A stretch of DNA of 64,000 nucleotides from Rhodovibrio salinarum DSM 9154 (GTDB lineage: Bacteria > Pseudomonadota > Alphaproteobacteria > Kiloniellales > Rhodovibrionaceae): NCBI RefSeq assembly GCF_000515255.1, contig NZ_KI911559.1:2987660-3051659 (forward strand). Direction: 5' to 3'. This document shows positions 37,621 to 47,000 of this stretch, piece by piece. Below the pieces are notes generated by a model that was not told the origin of the DNA, made no database searches, and worked only from the letters and a program-made list of their open reading frames with translations. Within the stretch, counting starts at the first letter, position 1. Each line of letters begins with the position of its first letter. Position numbers and translations under genes: made by a program.

Positions 37621-38838
37621 TCACGCCCACGGCTTGACCGCCTTGAGTTGCGTCACCGCCATTAGCGGGCGCCAGCCGTGGTGGGGGCCGATCGGCTCGG
37701 CGCGGGAGATTTGCAGGCGGGTCAGCTCGCCGCCGTGCTCGCCGTGCCAGGCGACGAGCGCCGCCTCCCCCGCCAGCGTCACCGCGTTGGCGACCAGACG
37801 GCCGCCCGGCTTCAACGCCTGCCAGCAGGCCGGCAGGATGTCCCCGCTGTGCACCCCACCGCCGACGAACACCGCGTCCGGCGCGTCGAGACCGGCGAGT
37901 TCCTCGGGCGCGCGGCCGGCGACGATCTGCAAGCCCGGCACGCCCAGCGCCAGCGCGTTGTCCGCGATCATGCCGACGCGCTCGGTCTTCGGCTCGACCG
38001 CCACGGCCGTCGCCCCACGCGCCGCGCGCATCCATTCGATGCCGACCGAACCACAGCCCGCGCCGACGTCCCAGAGGTGCTGCTCCGGCCCCGGCTGCAG
38101 CGCGGCCAGCGTGGCCGCGCGGACCTCCCGCTTGGTCAGTTGACCGTCGTGGCTATAGGCGTCGTCAGGCAGGCCGGGCACGGTGCTCAGCACCTGCGCG
38201 TCCGCACCGGGCCGGCAGTGCACCGCGAGCACGTTGAGGTCGGCGAGATCGCCCGGGTCCCAGCTTTCGGCCGTGCCGGCGACGATCCGCTCACGCGGGC
38301 CGCCCAGATGTTCCATCACCGCCAGTTTGGACGGGCCGAAGCCGCGCCGGCTCAGGATCTCCGCCACCTGCCCCGGCGTCTCTTGCCCTGCGCTCAAAAC
38401 CAGCAGACGCGCGCCTGGCTGAATGAAGGTCTGGATCAGCGCCGGCGGCCGACCGTGCAGGGTGAGCGTATCGACATCCGCTTCCGACCAGCCAAGCCGC
38501 GCGCAGGCCAGGTCGAAGGCGCTGGCGTTGGGGCGCACCCGCACCCGCTCGGCGCCGAAGCGCCGGACCAGCATGTTGGCGACCCCGTACCACAGCGGGT
38601 TGCCGGTGGCGAGCACGACCACCGTCCCTTCCGCGCTGCGCCGGTCGAGCGTCTCGAACGCCTCGGCGAGCGGCTTGGGCCAGGCCAGCCGCTCTGCGCC
38701 CGTGTCCGGGACCAGTTCCAAGTGCCGGTCGCCGCCGACCAGCAGGTCGGCCCCCTCGACGAGCTGGCGCGCGGCCGGGGACAGGCCGTCCCAGCCGTCT
38801 TCGCCGATCCCGACCACCTCGATCAGGTGTTCGTTCAT
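37621..38838 (-). CDS. cobL: Precorrin-6Y C5,15-methyltransferase (decarboxylating), CbiE-CbiT fusion
   Basis: A 405-residue bifunctional enzyme that methylates C5 and C15 and decarboxylates the C12 acetate. The N-terminal CbiE half (about 1-195) includes EVVGIGEDGWDGLSPAARQLV and LATGNPLWYGVANML. The CbiT half (about 225-400) has LTKREVRAATLAAL, the SAM-binding WDVGAGCGSVGIEW and VEPKTER. Start ATG 38838 overlaps the cobH stop (ATGA). Confidence 0.95.
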   Translation of the reverse strand: MNEHLIEVVGIGEDGWDGLSPAARQLVEGADLLVGGDRHLELVPDTGAERLAWPKPLAEAFETLDRRSAEGTVVVLATGNPLWYGVANMLVRRFGAERVRVRPNASAFDLACARLGWSEADVDTLTLHGRPPALIQTFIQPGARLLVLSAGQETPGQVAEILSRRGFGPSKLAVMEHLGGPRERIVAGTAESWDPGDLADLNVLAVHCRPGADAQVLSTVPGLPDDAYSHDGQLTKREVRAATLAALQPGPEQHLWDVGAGCGSVGIEWMRAARGATAVAVEPKTERVGMIADNALALGVPGLQIVAGRAPEELAGLDAPDAVFVGGGVHSGDILPACWQALKPGGRLVANAVTLAGEAALVAWHGEHGGELTRLQISRAEPIGPHHGWRPLMAVTQLKAVKPWA

Positions 38839-39461
38839 GACAGGCTCTCCGAAGCGAGCGCGTTGACGGCCGCGGCGGCGAGCGCGGACCCGCCCTTGCG
38901 GCCCTGCAGCGCCAGGTAGGGCACGCCGTGAGCGCCGCTGGCGAGCGCCTCCTTGCTCTCCGCAGCGCCGACGAAGCCGACCGGAAAGCCCAGGATCGCC
39001 GCCGGCTTCGGCCCGCCGTCTTGCAGCAACTCCAAGAGGTGGAACAGCGCGGTCGGCGCATTGCCGACCGCCACCACCGCGCCCGCCAGCCGGTCCCGCC
39101 ACAGCTCGACCGCGGCGGCCGAGCGGGTGGTCTCCAGCTCGCGTGCCAATGCGGGTACGCGCGCATCCTGCAAGGTGCAGATCACCGCGTTGTCGGCCGG
39201 CAGGCGGCTGCGGATCACGCCTTCCGCGACCATTCGGCAGTCCGCCAGCACCGGTGCGCCGTCCGCAAGCGCCTGCCGGGCGCTTGCCGCCAGGTCGTCC
39301 GACCAGACGAGGTCGTCCAGCACCTCCGGCATGCCGCAGGCGTGCACCAGCCGCAGGGCTACGGATTCCAGCCCTGCTGGCACGCGCGACAGATCGCTCG
39401 CCGCGCGCACCTGGCGGAAGGACTCGGCATAGATCGCCTTGGGATCGCGGAGGTAGTCCAC
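38835..39461 (-). CDS. cobH: Precorrin-8X methylmutase
   Basis: CobH/CbiC moves the C11 methyl to C12, forming hydrogenobyrinate or cobyrinate. The 208-residue protein has YAESFRQVRAASDLSRVP, the ADCRMVAEGV motif, VGNAPTALFHLLELL and GFPVGFVGAAESKEAL. The start codon is GTG (39461, VDYLRDP). It is coupled to cobL by an ATGA overlap. Confidence 0.94.
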   Translation of the reverse strand: MDYLRDPKAIYAESFRQVRAASDLSRVPAGLESVALRLVHACGMPEVLDDLVWSDDLAASARQALADGAPVLADCRMVAEGVIRSRLPADNAVICTLQDARVPALARELETTRSAAAVELWRDRLAGAVVAVGNAPTALFHLLELLQDGGPKPAAILGFPVGFVGAAESKEALASGAHGVPYLALQGRKGGSALAAAAVNALASESLS

Positions 39462-39504
39462 GTGAGGTCTCGTCGGATTGCAGAGGAAGAGCGCGCTGCG
39501 AGCC

Positions 39505-40755
39505 TCAGCTCTGGCGGGTACCGGGCTCGTCCGGGGTGCCGCCGGCCCGCGGACCGGTGCGTTCGGAGAAGGTGGCGTGGGTGGAATCCACCTGTAGACC
39601 CTTCACCGCCTGCGGACCCAGCGGGTGGTCCTTCTGCGGGTAGGGATGATGGTGGTGATCGTGGCCGTGGCCATGACCGTGTCCATGGCTGTGCCCGTGG
39701 CCATGACTATGCGCATGACCATGGCCGGCGTGTGCCTCGGCATGCGCGTGGGCATGGCTGTGCGTCGCCTCGCCGTGGGCGTGTTCATGGTGATGATGAT
39801 GGTCATGATCGTGGCCATGCCCGTGATCATGGCTGTGCCCGTGATCGTGACCATGGTCGTGTCCGTTGCTGGCCGCCTCGCCGGTGCCGATGCCCTCGAC
39901 ATGGTGGTGGTGGCTTTCCTGCGGCAGGCCGACCTCGTCCTCGAAGCCGAGGATGGTGTCGCGGTACTTGCACAGCTTGCAGTTCATGTCGTTGCCGCCG
40001 GTCAGCATCTCCTGCACCCGGTCGGCGAAAGCGTCGAGCACCAGCGGATGGTCGGCCAGATAGGGCGCCTTGATCACCTCGATCTCCGGGTGCTGCTCGG
40101 CGACCAAGTCGGCATGGGCGTAGATCCGGCGCACCAGCACGCCTGTGAACAGGAAGTAAGGGAAAACCACGATCCGCTTGAAGCCGAGCTTGGCGGCGTG
40201 CTCCATCCCGACCTTCACGCCCGGGAAGGTGACGCCGGAGTAGGACACCTCGCCCCAGCCGAAGCCCAGGCCTTCCCAGACCAGGCGCATGCACTTGGCG
40301 ACGTTGGCGTTGGCGTCCGGGTCGCTGGCGCCCCGGCCGACGAACATCAGCAGGGTCTGCTGCCGTTCCTCGCGGGAGAGGTGGCCGATCACCTCCTCGA
40401 TCCGTTCGCCGCTGGCGCGGATCAGCTTGGGATCGACGCCCAGATCGCGGGCGTAGGTGATCTTCATCTCCGGATGGCGCGCCTCGTAGGTCGAGAGCAC
40501 GCTCGGGATATCGTTCTTGGCGTGGCCGGCGGCGAACAGCATGCCCGGCACCGCCAGCACGTGCTTGGCGCCGCGCTGGCGCAGCTTGTCGAGTCCGTCG
40601 TTGATCACGGGGTTGGCGAATTCCAGGAATCCGCTTTCGATGTCGTACTCCGGCATGCGGGCGTGAATACCCTGCCAGACCGACTGGAACTCCCGAATCG
40701 CGGCCTCGTCCCGGCTGCCGTGGCCGCAGACCATGATCGCCGTCTGCTCGTTCAT
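39505..40755 (-). CDS. cbiX: Sirohydrochlorin cobaltochelatase CbiX, long form with His-rich tail
   Basis: CbiX inserts cobalt into sirohydrochlorin at the start of the cobalt-early pathway. The 416-residue protein has two chelatase repeats (catalytic histidines in VCGHGSRDEA, H11-H13 region, and FAAGHAKND, about H78). An MNCKLC motif (257-262) follows, equivalent to the MxCxxC Fe-S site known in Bacillus megaterium CbiX. Residues 282-370 are an extreme histidine-rich tract (41 His of 89) that probably binds cobalt. The last 46 residues are not recognised. GGAGGAGG about nine bases before ATG 40755 is a very strong ribosome site. Confidence 0.94.
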   Translation of the reverse strand: MNEQTAIMVCGHGSRDEAAIREFQSVWQGIHARMPEYDIESGFLEFANPVINDGLDKLRQRGAKHVLAVPGMLFAAGHAKNDIPSVLSTYEARHPEMKITYARDLGVDPKLIRASGERIEEVIGHLSREERQQTLLMFVGRGASDPDANANVAKCMRLVWEGLGFGWGEVSYSGVTFPGVKVGMEHAAKLGFKRIVVFPYFLFTGVLVRRIYAHADLVAEQHPEIEVIKAPYLADHPLVLDAFADRVQEMLTGGNDMNCKLCKYRDTILGFEDEVGLPQESHHHHVEGIGTGEAASNGHDHGHDHGHSHDHGHGHDHDHHHHHEHAHGEATHSHAHAHAEAHAGHGHAHSHGHGHSHGHGHGHGHDHHHHPYPQKDHPLGPQAVKGLQVDSTHATFSERTGPRAGGTPDEPGTRQS

Positions 40756-40856
40756 CGCTTTATTTCCTCCTCCAAATTTGCGCGGGACCCTAGCCTGCGG
40801 GCCATGGATCGCGCAAAGCGGTTGATCGTCGGCGTGGGCCTGCTAAGCCTCCCGCC

Positions 40857-41846
40857 ATGTTGATTCCCTGGCTCTCCGGCCATCCCGGCCCATTCGCCCT
40901 GTTCACCGTGCTGCTGCTCGCCTTCGCGCTGGACGCCGCGGTCGGCGACCCCGCCTGGCTGTACAAGCGCGTCTGGCACCCGGTCGTGGTGGTCGGCAAG
41001 GCAATCGGCTGGGCGGAAGCGCGGCTGAACCGCGCAGCCGACCCGCCGCGCAGCCGCCGGCTGAAGGGTGGCCTGCTGTCGCTGTTCGTGATCCTGGTCT
41101 GCGCACTCGTCGGTTTCGCACTGACGCGTCTGCTGACCTTCCCGTTCGGCTGGGTCGCGGAAGCCGCGATCGCGTCCAGCCTGCTCGCCTTCCGCGGGCT
41201 TTACGAGGCGGTCAAAACCGTCACGGTCGAACTGGACAAGGGTCTGGCCCAGGGCCGGGGCGCGGTCGCCGATATCGTCGGCCGCAACCCGAACACGCTC
41301 GACGAACATGGCGTCGCCCGCGCCGCCGCGGAGAGTGCCGCCGAAAACTTCTCCGACGGCGTCGTGGCGCCGATTGGCTGGTTCGCCCTGTTCGGCCTGC
41401 CGGGCCTGTTCGCCTACAAGGCGATCAACACGCTGGACTCGATGATCGGCCATAAAAACGAACGCTACACCGACTTCGGCCGCTGGGCCGCGCGGATCGA
41501 CGACGCGGCGAACTGGCCGTTCGCCCGCCTGTCGGTGCTGGTGATCGCGCTCGCCTCGGTGTTCATCGGTGGCTCCAAGCCGTGGCGCGCGCTCACGGTC
41601 GCCTGGCGCGACGCGCCAAAGCACCGCTCGCCCAACGCCGGCTGGCCGGAAGCCGCGCTCGCCGGCACCCTCGGCCTGGCGCTGGCGGGCCCGCGGATGT
41701 ACGGCCGCGAAAAGGTCGACGACGCCTGGATGGGCGACGGCCGCGCCGAGCTTACGGTGCGCGATCTGAAGCAGGTGCTGGACCTCTATGTCGCCAGCGG
41801 CGTGGTGATCGCCGGTCTGATCGGCGCAGGGGCGTTCTTCTTGTAG
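40857..41846 (+). CDS. cobD: Adenosylcobinamide-phosphate synthase (CobD/CbiB)
   Basis: A 329-residue inner-membrane protein that attaches the aminopropanol arm to adenosylcobyric acid. It has FALDAAVGDPAWLYKRVWHPVVVVG, IVGRNPNTLDEHGVARAA, ESAAENFSDGVVAP and the family's MIGHKNERYTDFGRWAARIDD, each shown by its key words. About five hydrophobic segments are seen. It is divergent from cbiX and convergent with cobQ. Confidence 0.94.
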   Translation: MLIPWLSGHPGPFALFTVLLLAFALDAAVGDPAWLYKRVWHPVVVVGKAIGWAEARLNRAADPPRSRRLKGGLLSLFVILVCALVGFALTRLLTFPFGWVAEAAIASSLLAFRGLYEAVKTVTVELDKGLAQGRGAVADIVGRNPNTLDEHGVARAAAESAAENFSDGVVAPIGWFALFGLPGLFAYKAINTLDSMIGHKNERYTDFGRWAARIDDAANWPFARLSVLVIALASVFIGGSKPWRALTVAWRDAPKHRSPNAGWPEAALAGTLGLALAGPRMYGREKVDDAWMGDGRAELTVRDLKQVLDLYVASGVVIAGLIGAGAFFL

Positions 41847-41904
41847 GCGGCAACCGTGGGGCGTGTCGACGCACGCCCGACGGGGGCCAACGCCCCTAAT
41901 TCCC

Positions 41905-43380
41905 CTACCCTGCATGGCGTGCGGCCTCCAGCAGGGCGTCGAGGTCCAGGCAGTCCTCCAGATGGGCGGCGAGCTTGTCCAGCGTCGCCTCGACCTCCGC
42001 CTCGTAGGCGAGGCCGCTTGCATGCCGATCCTTCAGACGGGCGAGGAAGGCGTGGCGGAAAGCGTCGCTTGCGAACAGGCCGTGCAAGTAGCTGCCAAGC
42101 ACCCGGCCGTCCTCGGACACCGCGCCGTCAGACCGCCCGTTTAGGTCCAGCAACGGCCGCTCCAACCCAGGGCCACTCGTCCGACCGATGTGCATCTCAT
42201 AGCCCTGCACCGCCGCGTTCGTCAGCCGGCAGCGCCCCTCGGCCGCGACCAGCCGCTTGTCGCCGGCGAGTTCAGTATCGACCTCAAGCCAGCCCAGCCC
42301 CTCGGCCGCGTCGGCCGGCCCTTCGGTGCCGTGCGGGTCGGCCAGCGTGCGCCCCAGCATCTGGTAGCCGCCGCACAGCCCCAGGATCCAGCCGCCGCGT
42401 CGGCGATGCGCGGTCAAGTCGACGTCCCAGCCCTGCTCCCGCATCACCTTCAGATCGGCCAGCGTCGCCTTGGAACCCGGCAGCACCACGAGGTCGGCGT
42501 CACCCGGCAGCGCCCGGCCGCGCGGGACGAACGTGACCTCGACGTCCGGCTCCGCCGACAGCGGATCGAGATCGTCGAAGTTGGCGATGCGCGAGAGCAT
42601 CGGCACCGCGACCTTGATCGCGGCACTGCCGCGCGTCTCCGCCCGCCGGTTCTCCAGGCTGAGCGCATCCTCCGCCGGCAGCTTCGCCGCCTCGGGGAAG
42701 AAGGTGACGATGCCGAAGGAGCGTAGGCCAGTGTGATCGCCGATCACCCGGATACCGCCATCGAACAGCGAGGTATCGCCACGGAACTTATTGATCAGGT
42801 AGCCCGCGATCAGCGGCCGCTCGGCCTCCGGCAGCAGCGCCCAGGTCCCGACCAGGCTGGCGATCACACCGCCGCGGTCGATGTCGCCGATCAGCACCAC
42901 CGGGCAGCGCGCCGCCTCGGCGAAGCCCATGTTGGCGATGTCGCCGGCGCGCAGGTTGACCTCGCTGGCGCTGCCCGCGCCCTCGACCAGCACGAGGTCG
43001 GCCGTCCCGCGCAGCCGAGTGTAGCTCTTGAGCACGTCCGGCAGCAGGTCGCCCTTGCTGCGCTGGTATTCGCGCGCGCCGGCGTTGCCGCGCACCTGGC
43101 CGTGCACGACGATCTGCGCGCCGACGTCCGTCTGCGGCTTCAAAAGCACCGGATTCAGGTCGGTCGAGAGGTCGCAGCGCGCCGCGCGCGCCTGCAGCGC
43201 CTGCGCCCGCCCGATCTCGCCACCGCCCGGGGTGACGGCGGCGTTGTTCGACATGTTCTGCGGCTTGAAGGGGCGCACGCGCAGGCCCCGGTTGGCGAAA
43301 GCGCGCGCCAGCCCCGCCACCAGCACCGACTTGCCGACGTCCGAGCCCGTGCCCTGGAACATGAGAGCGGGCGCGGTCAT
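41905..43380 (-). CDS. cobQ: Cobyric acid synthase
   Basis: CobQ/CbiP amidates the b, d, e and g side chains of adenosylcobyrinate a,c-diamide. The 491-residue enzyme starts [18 protein letters not shown], with the P-loop and KPQNMSNNA. It has a C-terminal GATase domain with the cysteine in [11 protein letters not shown] and histidine in LGSYLHGLF. The ATG at 43380 is preferred to the GTG at 43389. It lies last in the riboswitch-led operon. Confidence 0.95.
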   Translation of the reverse strand: MTAPALMFQGTGSDVGKSVLVAGLARAFANRGLRVRPFKPQNMSNNAAVTPGGGEIGRAQALQARAARCDLSTDLNPVLLKPQTDVGAQIVVHGQVRGNAGAREYQRSKGDLLPDVLKSYTRLRGTADLVLVEGAGSASEVNLRAGDIANMGFAEAARCPVVLIGDIDRGGVIASLVGTWALLPEAERPLIAGYLINKFRGDTSLFDGGIRVIGDHTGLRSFGIVTFFPEAAKLPAEDALSLENRRAETRGSAAIKVAVPMLSRIANFDDLDPLSAEPDVEVTFVPRGRALPGDADLVVLPGSKATLADLKVMREQGWDVDLTAHRRRGGWILGLCGGYQMLGRTLADPHGTEGPADAAEGLGWLEVDTELAGDKRLVAAEGRCRLTNAAVQGYEMHIGRTSGPGLERPLLDLNGRSDGAVSEDGRVLGSYLHGLFASDAFRHAFLARLKDRHASGLAYEAEVEATLDKLAAHLEDCLDLDALLEAARHAG

Positions 43381-43413
43381 GGGACACACGCCGTGATTTG
43401 GCCCCCCGTCACC

Positions 43414-44049
43414 TTAAAACTCGATCCCCTTCTGCGCCTTCACGCCCGCGCGGAAGGGGTGCTTGACCATGGTCATGTCGGTGACGAGGTCGGCCACCTC
43501 GACCAGCTCGTCCTTGGCGTTGCGGCCGGTGATGATGACGTGCAGGTCGTGCGGCTTGTTCTTGAGCGTCTCGACCACCTCGTCGATCGGTAGGTTGTCG
43601 TAGCGCAGCGGGATGTTGAGCTCGTCCAGGAGCAGCATGTCGAACGGCGGCAGCTCGGTGCGGCAGGCCTCGATCATCTCCTTGGCCTTGTCCCAGGCGG
43701 CGCGGGCGGCCTGGATGTCGCGGCCACGGTCCTGCGTTTCCCAGGAGAAGCCCTCGCCCATGCGGTAGATCTCCACCTGGTCGGGGAACTTCTCCAACGC
43801 GAAGCGCTCGCCGGTCTCCCACTTGCCCTTGACGAACTGGATGACGCCCACGCGCATGCCGTTGCCGATGGCGCGGAACACCAGCCCAAAGGCGGCGGTT
43901 GACTTGCCCTTGCCCTTGCCGGTGTGGACGATCGTCAGGCCCTTCTCGATCGTCTTCTCGGCCAGCATCTTGTCGCGGGCCTCTTTACGCTTGCGCGCCT
44001 TCTCGTTGTCGCGGGCGTAGGGATCGTCACTCATCCCGTCCTGGCTCAT
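43414..44049 (-). CDS. cobO: Corrinoid adenosyltransferase CobO
   Basis: Transfers the adenosyl group from ATP to cob(I)yrinate a,c-diamide (CobO/BtuR/CobA-type). The 211-residue protein has a basic helical N-terminus, the P-loop IVHTGKGKGKSTAAFG, QFVKGKWETGE and LLLDELNIPLRY. ATG 44049 overlaps the TGA of cobN. An internal ATG at 44034 is an alternative start. Confidence 0.94.
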   Translation of the reverse strand: MSQDGMSDDPYARDNEKARKRKEARDKMLAEKTIEKGLTIVHTGKGKGKSTAAFGLVFRAIGNGMRVGVIQFVKGKWETGERFALEKFPDQVEIYRMGEGFSWETQDRGRDIQAARAAWDKAKEMIEACRTELPPFDMLLLDELNIPLRYDNLPIDEVVETLKNKPHDLHVIITGRNAKDELVEVADLVTDMTMVKHPFRAGVKAQKGIEF

Positions 44050-47000
44050 GCCACGTCCTCCGGGCTTTGGCCGGCCTTGATCGCTTGCAGCGACGGCCGG
44101 GTGGTGTTGCCCCTGGGCTGCCACAGGTTGCGGTCCTGGGCTTCCAGCAGGCGGTCGGCGATGTCGGTCAGGGCCTCGGGATTGTTCTCGTGCAGGAACG
44201 CCCGGACCGCGTCGTCGGCGAGATAGGCCTCGTAGACCGCGTCGAAGTGGTGGTCCTTGACCGCATGCGCGGTCGCGGCGAAGGCGAACAGATAGTCCAC
44301 CGTCGCCGACATCTCGAACGCGCCCTTGTAGCCGTGGCGCATCACGCCGGCGATCCACTTCGGGTTCACGACCCGGGCCCGCACAACCCGGGCGACCTCT
44401 TCCTCCAGGGAGCGGATCTGCGGGCTTTCGGGGCGGGAATGGTCGTTGTGCCAGACCTTCGGCTGGCTACCCGACAGGTGCCGGACGGTTGCGGTCAGGC
44501 CGCCTTCGAACTGGTAGTAGTCGTCGCTGTCGAGCAGGTCGTGCTCGCGGTTGTCCTGGTTGTGCACCACGCCCTCGACCGACCCCAGGCGCTCGGCGAA
44601 CAGCGCATGCTCCGCCGTGCCCTGGCTCCCGCCGCCATAGGCGTAGCCGCCCCAGGCGAGGTAGGCGCGCGCCAGATCGCCGGTCTCTTCCCAGCCCTTC
44701 TCGTCGATCAGCGCTTGCAGACCGGCGCCGTACGCCCCCGGCTTGGACCCAAACACCCGATGGCCGGCGCGGGTCCGGGCCGTATCGGCGTCTATACCTT
44801 CATTCTCAAGGGCTTGTGTATCGGCCTTTACCTTAGCAGCGAGCGGGTTCTGGTCCGCCGGCTCGTCCAAATCGGCAACCGCGCGGGCGGCGCTGTCGAT
44901 CAGATCGATCTGATGCGGGAAGGCGTCACGGAAGAAACCGGAGACGCGCAGGGTGACGTCGACCCGCGGCCGACCGAGCACGGAAAGCGGTAGGATCTCA
45001 TAGCCGGTGACCCGGCGGCTGGCGGTGTCCCAAGTCGGCTGCACGCCCATCAGCGCCAACACCTGCGCCAGGTCGTCGCCGCCGGTGCGCATGTTGGCGG
45101 TGCCCCAGGCGCTGACCGCCAGCGACTTCGGCCACATGCCCTCCTCCTGGCGGTGGCGCTCCAACAGGCGCGTGGCGGATTTCCAGCCGAGCTGCCAGGC
45201 GGCCGGCGTCGGCACCACGCGGGTGTCGACCGAATAGAAGTTCCGCCCGGTGGGCAGCACGTCCAAGCGCCCGCGCGTCGGTGCACCCGACGGCCCCGGC
45301 TCGACGAACCGTCCGTTGAGGCCGGTCAGCACGCCAGCGAGCTCGCGCGGGCCGCAGTCGGCGACCGCCGGGCGCACGGTCTTCGCGAGCGTGTCCAGCA
45401 CGGCCTGCGTGCGCGTCCAGGCAGCGTCGGCCGGGCGCGCGCCGGCGACCAGCGCCTGCGCCAGATTTTCCAGCCGCTCCACCGTGTCGCCGGTCGTGCG
45501 CCAACTGCCCTCGCCCAGATCGGCGAGTACATTCGGGCGCGGGCCGTCCCAGGGATCGCCGAAGGTGCAATCCAACGGGTCGAACGCTTCATCCAAGTCG
45601 AGGTCGGCGGCGAGCGCGCGGATCAGGCTGGCATCGCCGCCGTCGCCCTGGCCGCGCGGCAGGCGGGTGAGCGCGACCAGCAGATCGGTCTGCAGCCGGC
45701 CCTCGGGCGCCTGACCGAACACATGCAGCCCGTCGCGGATCTGCATTTCCTTGAGCGCACAGAGGTAGTTGTCGAGCTTACCTAAAGCCGTTTCGGTATC
45801 ATCGCCGCGCTCGATCCCGCAGTCCTGGTCCAGCCCGATCCGCGCGGACAGGTCCAGGATCTCCCGACCCAGCAATTCCAGCCGGCGCGGGTCGACGCCG
45901 GCGGCCTCGTAGTACTCGTCGGCCAGGCGCTCCAGCTCGGCCAACGGGCCATAGCTTTCGGCGCGGGTCAGCGGCGGGGTCAGGTGGTCGACGATCGCGG
46001 CCTGCGCGCGGCGCTTGGCCTGCGTGCCCTCGCCCGGATCGTTGACGATGAAGGGGTAGAGGTGCGGCAGCGGGCCGAGCGTGGCCTCGGGATAGCAGCT
46101 CTCGTCCAGCGCCAGCGCCTTGCCCGGCAGCCATTCCAGGTTGCCGTGCTTACCCATGTGGATCGCCGCGTCCGCGCCGAAGGCCTCGCGCAGCCAGGCG
46201 TAGAAGGCGAAGTAGCCGTGCGGCGGCACCAGGTCCGGGTCGTGATAGGTCTGTTCGGGATCGACGTTGTAGCCGCGCGCCGGTTGCAGGCAGATCGCCG
46301 TGTTGCCTTGAACGTAAGCCGGCAGCGCAAAGGCGTCCTGGTCGCCCAAGAAGAAGGGGTCGCTCTCGGGGGCGCCCCAGCGCTCCGTCACCTCCTCGCG
46401 TACCTTCTGCGGCAACCGGTCGAAGAAGGCACGGTAGGTGCTAAGGTCCAGCGTCTCCCGGATCTCCCGGCCGTCGTGTGCGGCGTTGGTCGGCCCGGCG
46501 GCGATCGTCTCGATCAGCGCGTTGCCGCTTTCGGGGATATCTCCGGTCTGATAGCCCGTCTCCGCCATCGCCCGCAGCAGATTCACTGTGCCCGCCGGCG
46601 TATCCAGGCCGACGCCGTTGCCCATCCGCGCGTCACGGTTCGGGTAGTTCGCCAGGATCACTGCCACACGCCGGTCTTGCGGCGATTTATGCCGCAGCTT
46701 CAGCCAGTTGGCGGCCAATCTTGCGGCAAAGCGTACACGGCTGTCGACCGGCTGATAGGCCACAACGCTGGTCTGGGTCTTGGGATCGAAGCGCGCCTCC
46801 GCCTTGAATGAGACGGCCCGCGACAGGATGCGGCCATCGACTTCCGGCAGGGCCACGTTCATCGCGATGTCGCGCGCGCCCAGACCGTTGGTCCCCGCGC
46901 GCCAGGCCTGCTCGGTGCCGCCGGAGAAGACGACCTGCAGCACCGGCGCGTCGATCGCGTCGAACGGCGTCTCGCTGCGTTCGGCCCCCGGCTTGGAGAC

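Noticed and set aside
39625-39900. The repetitive CAT/CAC-rich tract as a CRISPR or satellite repeat
   Set aside because: The periodicity is explained by the His-rich coding region of cbiX; there are no regular repeats with unique spacers.
41859-41878. GGGCGTG-N6-CACGCCC between convergent cobD and cobQ as a terminator
   Set aside because: The stem is only seven bp with no T-tract on either strand, too weak to call as a feature.
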